A stretch of DNA of 8,161 nt from CAYLOC01 sp964385195. GTDB taxonomy: Bacteria > Actinomycetota > Actinomycetes > Propionibacteriales > Nocardioidaceae. Location of the stretch: NCBI GenBank assembly GCA_964385195.1, contig CAYLOC010000153.1, positions 1 to 8,161 on the forward strand, read 5' to 3'. Below the pieces are notes generated by a model. That model was not told the origin of the DNA and did not search any database. It worked only from the letters and a program-made list of their open reading frames with translations. Positions 4,999 to 8,161 of this stretch are shown here, piece by piece; position 1 is the first letter of the stretch, and the number at the start of each line of letters is the position of its first letter. A program made the position numbers and the translations under genes.

Positions 4999-7539
4999 GT
5001 GACCGATCCCGCCCCGCTGGTCGAACGCATCCCCACAGCGCCCACGGCCGACAGCATCTTCGCCGCGTTCGAGGCGTGGACCCTCGACCAGGGGATTGAC
5101 CTGTATCCGGCACAGACCGAGGCACTGATCGAGCTGGTCGACGATGCGAACGTCATCGTGTCCACCCCGACCGGCTCCGGCAAGAGCATGATCGCCACCG
5201 GTGCCCACTTCGCCGCGCTCGCCCACGGCCGCCGCTCCTACTACACCGCGCCGATCAAGGCACTGGTCTCGGAGAAGTTCTTCGCGCTCTGCGACACGTT
5301 CGGAGCCGACAACGTCGGGATGCTGACCGGCGACGCCACCGTCAACCCCGGCGCACCGATCATCGCCGCCACCGCGGAGATCCTGGCCAACCAGGCGCTG
5401 CGGGAAGGCAGCGACGCCGACGTCGACACCGTCGTCATGGACGAGTTCCACTTCTACGCCGACCCCGACCGCGGGTGGGCGTGGCAGGTGCCGCTGCTGG
5501 AGCTCACCCGCAGCCGGTTCGTGCTGATGTCAGCAACGCTGGGTGACATGACCCGGATCGAGCAGGACCTGACCCGCCGTACCGGTCGGCGTACCGCCGT
5601 CGTCACCTCCACCGAGCGCCCCGTCCCGCTCACGTTCTCCTATGTCGACACGCCGGTCCACGAGACGCTGGAGGAACTGCTCACCACGAACCAGTGGCCG
5701 GTCTATGTCGTGCACTTCACCCAGGCAGCCGCGGTCGAGCGTGCCCAGGCACTGACGAGCGTGCCGATCGCGACCCGCGCCGAGCGGGACCGGATCGCCG
5801 CGGAGGTCGGCGGGTTCGCGTTCTCCGCCGGGTTCGGCAAGACCCTCTCGCGTCTGGTGCGGTTCGGGATCGGCGTCCACCATGCCGGGATGCTGCCGCG
5901 GTACCGACGGCTGGTCGAGACCCTGGCGCAGCGCGGGCTGCTGCGTGTCGTGTGCGGCACTGACACGCTCGGGGTCGGGATCAACGTGCCGATCCGGACC
6001 GTTCTGCTCACCGGGCTCACCAAGTACGACGGTCAGCGCACGCGGCAGTTGCGGGCACGGGAGTTCCACCAGATCGCCGGGCGGGCCGGACGGGCCGGCT
6101 TCGACACGTTCGGCACCGTGGTGGTGCAGGCGCCGCCGCACGAGATCGAGAACGCCCGCCTGCTCCGCAAGGCCGGCGACGACCCGAAGAAGCTGCGTAA
6201 GCTCCAGCGCAAGAAGCCACCGGCCGGCTTCGTCAGCTGGGGCCGGAAGTCCTTCGAACGGCTGGTCGCGGCCGAGCCGGAACCGCTGGTCCCGACGTTC
6301 ACGGTGACCCACTCGATGCTGCTCAACGTCATCGCCCGACCGGGGGACCCGTTCCGGGCGATGCGGCGGCTGCTGACCGATAACCACCAGCCACCCTCGG
6401 AGCGGCGTTCGCTGGTGCACCAGGCAGTCGGGATCACCCGGGCACTGCTGGCCGGTGGCGTCGTGGAGCGGCTCGATGAGCCGGAGGCCGACGGGCGGCG
6501 AGTACGGCTCACGGTGGACCTGCCGTCGAACTTCGCCCTCGACCAGCCGCTGTCGCCGTTCGCGGTGGCGGCCTTGGAACTGCTCGACCGCGACTCCCCG
6601 ACGTACCCGCTGGACGTCGTGTCGGTGTTCGAGGCGACCCTGGAGGATCCGCGGCAGGTACTGGCCGCCCAGCAGCACCAGGAACGGGGTGAGGCGGTCG
6701 CGGAGATGAAAGCCGACGGCGTCGAGTACGACGAGCGCATGGAGCTGCTGGAGGATGTCACGTGGCCCCGGCCGCTCGCCGACCTGCTTGAGATGGCCTA
6801 CGAGACCTATCGGAAGGGCCACCCGTGGGTCGCCGACCACGAACTCCGCCCGAAGTCGGTGGTCCGGGACATGGATGAGCGGGCGATGACGTTCGCCGAC
6901 TACGTCGGGTGGTACCGGCTGTCCCGCTCCGAGGGCGTGCTGCTGCGCTACCTGTCCGACGCCTACCGGGCGCTGCGGCACTCGGTCCCGTCCGCCGCCC
7001 GCACCGACGGTCTCGACGACATTGTCGCGTGGCTGGGCGAACTCGTCCGCCAGGTGGACTCCTCACTGCTGGATGAGTGGGAGGCCCTCACCGCCGGTAC
7101 CGACGACGCAGCTGCCGTGCGTCCGCCCGCGGAGGCGGGGAGGGAGCCGCCGCCGGTCACCGCGAACGTCCGTGCGTTCCGGGTGCTGGTGCGCAACGCG
7201 ATGTTCCGGCGGGTCGAGCTGGTGGCCCGGCGGGACTGGGGCGGTCTCGCCGCACTGGATGCCGACGGGTCCGCCGGCTGGGATGCCGAGGCCTGGGAGG
7301 GGGCGTTGTCGCCGTACTTCGAGGAGCACGCCGAGGTGCTGACCGACGCTGACGCGCGCGGGCCCCACCTGTTGCTCATCGAGCAGGAACCGTCCCGGTG
7401 GCGGGTGCGGCAGATCCTGCACGATCCCGACGGCAACCACGACTGGGGTATCAACGCAGACGTCGATCTCGCCGCCTCCGATGAGGCAGGGACTGCGGTG
7501 CTCCGCGTCACCGACGCCGGGCGCCTCGACGCTGTGTGA
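4999..7539 (+). CDS. Ski2-like DEAD/DEAH-box helicase with DUF3516-type C-terminal region
   Basis: ATP-dependent nucleic acid helicase, 846 residues, predicted cytoplasmic. Superfamily 2 motifs run in order: Q-like YPAQTEAL (36-43), motif I STPTGSGKS (55-63), Ia TAPIKALVSEKF (83-94), motif II DEFH within VMDEFHFYADPDRGWAW (146-162), III MSAT (177-180), IV VYVVHFTQ (235-242), GVHHAGMLP (292-300), V GTDTLGVGINVPIRTVLLTG (320-339) and VI HQIAGRAGRAG (357-367). The DExH box followed by D..RG..W, and the HHAGMLP segment, are hallmarks of the Ski2/Mtr4/HelY group. The C-terminal half (about 400-846) has no KOW arch or visible zinc site. It matches what I recall of DUF3516, an actinobacterial extension of unknown role with a conserved hydrophilic helical core (about 580-660, RDMDERAMTFADYVGWY). 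Motifs are intact, so activity is expected. Whether it acts on RNA or DNA is not shown. Probably in an operon with the upstream membrane protein. Confidence 0.93.
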   Translation: MTDPAPLVERIPTAPTADSIFAAFEAWTLDQGIDLYPAQTEALIELVDDANVIVSTPTGSGKSMIATGAHFAALAHGRRSYYTAPIKALVSEKFFALCDTFGADNVGMLTGDATVNPGAPIIAATAEILANQALREGSDADVDTVVMDEFHFYADPDRGWAWQVPLLELTRSRFVLMSATLGDMTRIEQDLTRRTGRRTAVVTSTERPVPLTFSYVDTPVHETLEELLTTNQWPVYVVHFTQAAAVERAQALTSVPIATRAERDRIAAEVGGFAFSAGFGKTLSRLVRFGIGVHHAGMLPRYRRLVETLAQRGLLRVVCGTDTLGVGINVPIRTVLLTGLTKYDGQRTRQLRAREFHQIAGRAGRAGFDTFGTVVVQAPPHEIENARLLRKAGDDPKKLRKLQRKKPPAGFVSWGRKSFERLVAAEPEPLVPTFTVTHSMLLNVIARPGDPFRAMRRLLTDNHQPPSERRSLVHQAVGITRALLAGGVVERLDEPEADGRRVRLTVDLPSNFALDQPLSPFAVAALELLDRDSPTYPLDVVSVFEATLEDPRQVLAAQQHQERGEAVAEMKADGVEYDERMELLEDVTWPRPLADLLEMAYETYRKGHPWVADHELRPKSVVRDMDERAMTFADYVGWYRLSRSEGVLLRYLSDAYRALRHSVPSAARTDGLDDIVAWLGELVRQVDSSLLDEWEALTAGTDDAAAVRPPAEAGREPPPVTANVRAFRVLVRNAMFRRVELVARRDWGGLAALDADGSAGWDAEAWEGALSPYFEEHAEVLTDADARGPHLLLIEQEPSRWRVRQILHDPDGNHDWGINADVDLAASDEAGTAVLRVTDAGRLDAV

Positions 7540-7620
7540 CTGTCGACGGCGCTGCCCTGTGGCGGACGCACCTGCCGGGCTGTGAGTGTCCCGCGTTCAC
7601 CTATGGACAACGAGTCCTCA

Positions 7621-8161
7621 TCATGAATCATCCCGGCAGTTCTTTACCGAAGACACCGACGACACATTGCAGACCCAGGGTGTCCGGTAGACAACCGTGG
7701 CGTAGTCAACGTTGACGTCCCGTCCCTGTCGTTCCGCGCTCTCACCCGTCACGGCGACCAGCACACCTCCGTCGGAGAGCGGGTGCAGCGCGACGGCATC
7801 CGCCCGATCCTGGGAACCGGCATAGTCATAGGAACCGGTCCACACTCGCTCGCCCGTGGCCGCGTCGTAGGCGATGGTGACGTAGTCGTTTCCGGTTTCA
7901 CTGTCGACGCTCTGGCCGGTGACAATCGCATACTCCCCGTCTGGCGTGATGGTGACGTCCCGGGCTATGTCGAGGCCACTCGCGGATCCGTTGTAGCGTG
8001 CACTCCACACCGGCTCACCCGTGGCGGCGTCGTAGGAGATCGTGGTGTAATCACTGTCGGTGCCCTTGCCCCATGAGTTGCCGGTCACCACCACCGAACC
8101 TCCGTCAGGGGTGAGGCGTATTGCTCGCGGGACGTCGGTCTCACCACCACCGTCGTAGCTC
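7621..8161 (-). CDS. Beta-propeller-like repeat protein, C-terminal part, N-terminus off the right edge
   Basis: The last 179 residues are visible. They form three repeats of about 54, 55 and 49 residues: each has a start like RYNG or SYDY, then a segment like ARDVTITPDGEYAIVTGQS, then DYVTIAYDAATGERVWTG. This pattern (TPDG, VTG.S, DY.TI.YDAATGE.VW) is typical of PQQ-like or SBBP/YVTN-type beta-propeller blades in secreted or cell-surface bacterial proteins; no enzyme active site is visible. Location and ligand cannot be judged because the signal region is missing. The final repeat breaks after YATVVYR into a different 21-residue tail, TPWVCNVSSVSSVKNCRDDS-like, with two cysteines (164 and 175 of the visible part). 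The gene converges on the helicase, stop codons about 80 bp apart. Members of this group are often annotated only as hypothetical or PQQ-binding-like. Confidence 0.8.
   Translation of the reverse strand, partial: SYDGGGETDVPRAIRLTPDGGSVVVTGNSWGKGTDSDYTTISYDAATGEPVWSARYNGSASGLDIARDVTITPDGEYAIVTGQSVDSETGNDYVTIAYDAATGERVWTGSYDYAGSQDRADAVALHPLSDGGVLVAVTGESAERQGRDVNVDYATVVYRTPWVCNVSSVSSVKNCRDDS
7687..8160 (-). repeat. Three tandem blade repeats (about 165 bp each) within the propeller gene
   Basis: Units at about 7999-8160, 7834-7998 and 7687-7833 encode the DY.T..YDAATGE-containing blades. The codons for the DY(V/T/A)T core recur at intervals of 165 and 180 bases. The two right-hand units are the most alike in DNA; the leftmost, encoding the protein C-terminus, is the most diverged and carries a five-residue insertion near SAERQGRDVN. 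Confidence 0.75.

Noticed and set aside
5530..6981. 483-codon open frame on minus inside the helicase gene
   Set aside because: It mirrors the codon pattern of the helicase on the other strand; the helicase has all SF2 motifs, so the antisense frame is a shadow.
7564..7591. Possible bidirectional terminator between the helicase and the propeller gene
   Set aside because: The stem is only GGAC/GTCC plus a wobble and a mismatch, without a T-run; not enough to call.

Overview
The window is dense, GC-rich DNA from an actinobacterium. Two things point there: the family content (an AdoK-type adenosine kinase, an A-type Fe-S protein ending in GSCACGDSF, and a Ski2-like helicase with a DUF3516-type C-terminus) and the gene order. 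From memory, the order ctaC - adoK - HesB-like - glycerate kinase - divergent membrane protein resembles the Mycobacterium tuberculosis Rv2200c-Rv2206 region. Here ctaC is followed directly by ctaD, as in Streptomyces-like actinobacteria, so the source is probably not a mycobacterium. I cannot name a genus.

Layout. On the minus strand, reading right to left from 4330: glycerate kinase (3236-4330), A-type Fe-S carrier/HesB protein (2760-3161), adenosine kinase (1652-2644), then cytochrome aa3 oxidase subunits II (ctaC, 632-1510) and I (ctaD, from 635 off the left edge). ctaC and ctaD overlap by GTGA and are surely co-translated. On the plus strand: a four-helix membrane protein (4404-4964) with a likely leaderless start, followed after 34 bp by a large Ski2-like DEAD/DEAH helicase (4999-7539). 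These two look like an operon divergent from glycerate kinase. At the right edge, on the minus strand and convergent with the helicase, lies the C-terminal part of a repeat (beta-propeller-like) protein (7621-8161).

How the genes work together. ctaC/ctaD encode the CuA and heme/CuB subunits of the terminal oxidase. The Fe-S carrier, adenosine kinase and glycerate kinase are housekeeping enzymes that keep this neighbourhood across actinobacteria. The membrane protein-helicase pair has no assigned process.

The most unusual non-coding structure is a 111-bp imperfect inverted repeat (2644-2754). It fills almost the whole gap between the Fe-S carrier gene and adenosine kinase, and each arm holds two copies of a 17-bp unit spaced 22 bp apart. 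No rRNA, tRNA, CRISPR array, insertion sequence or prophage was seen. No gene-free stretch exceeds 300 bases; the longest is the 141-bp adoK-ctaC gap.
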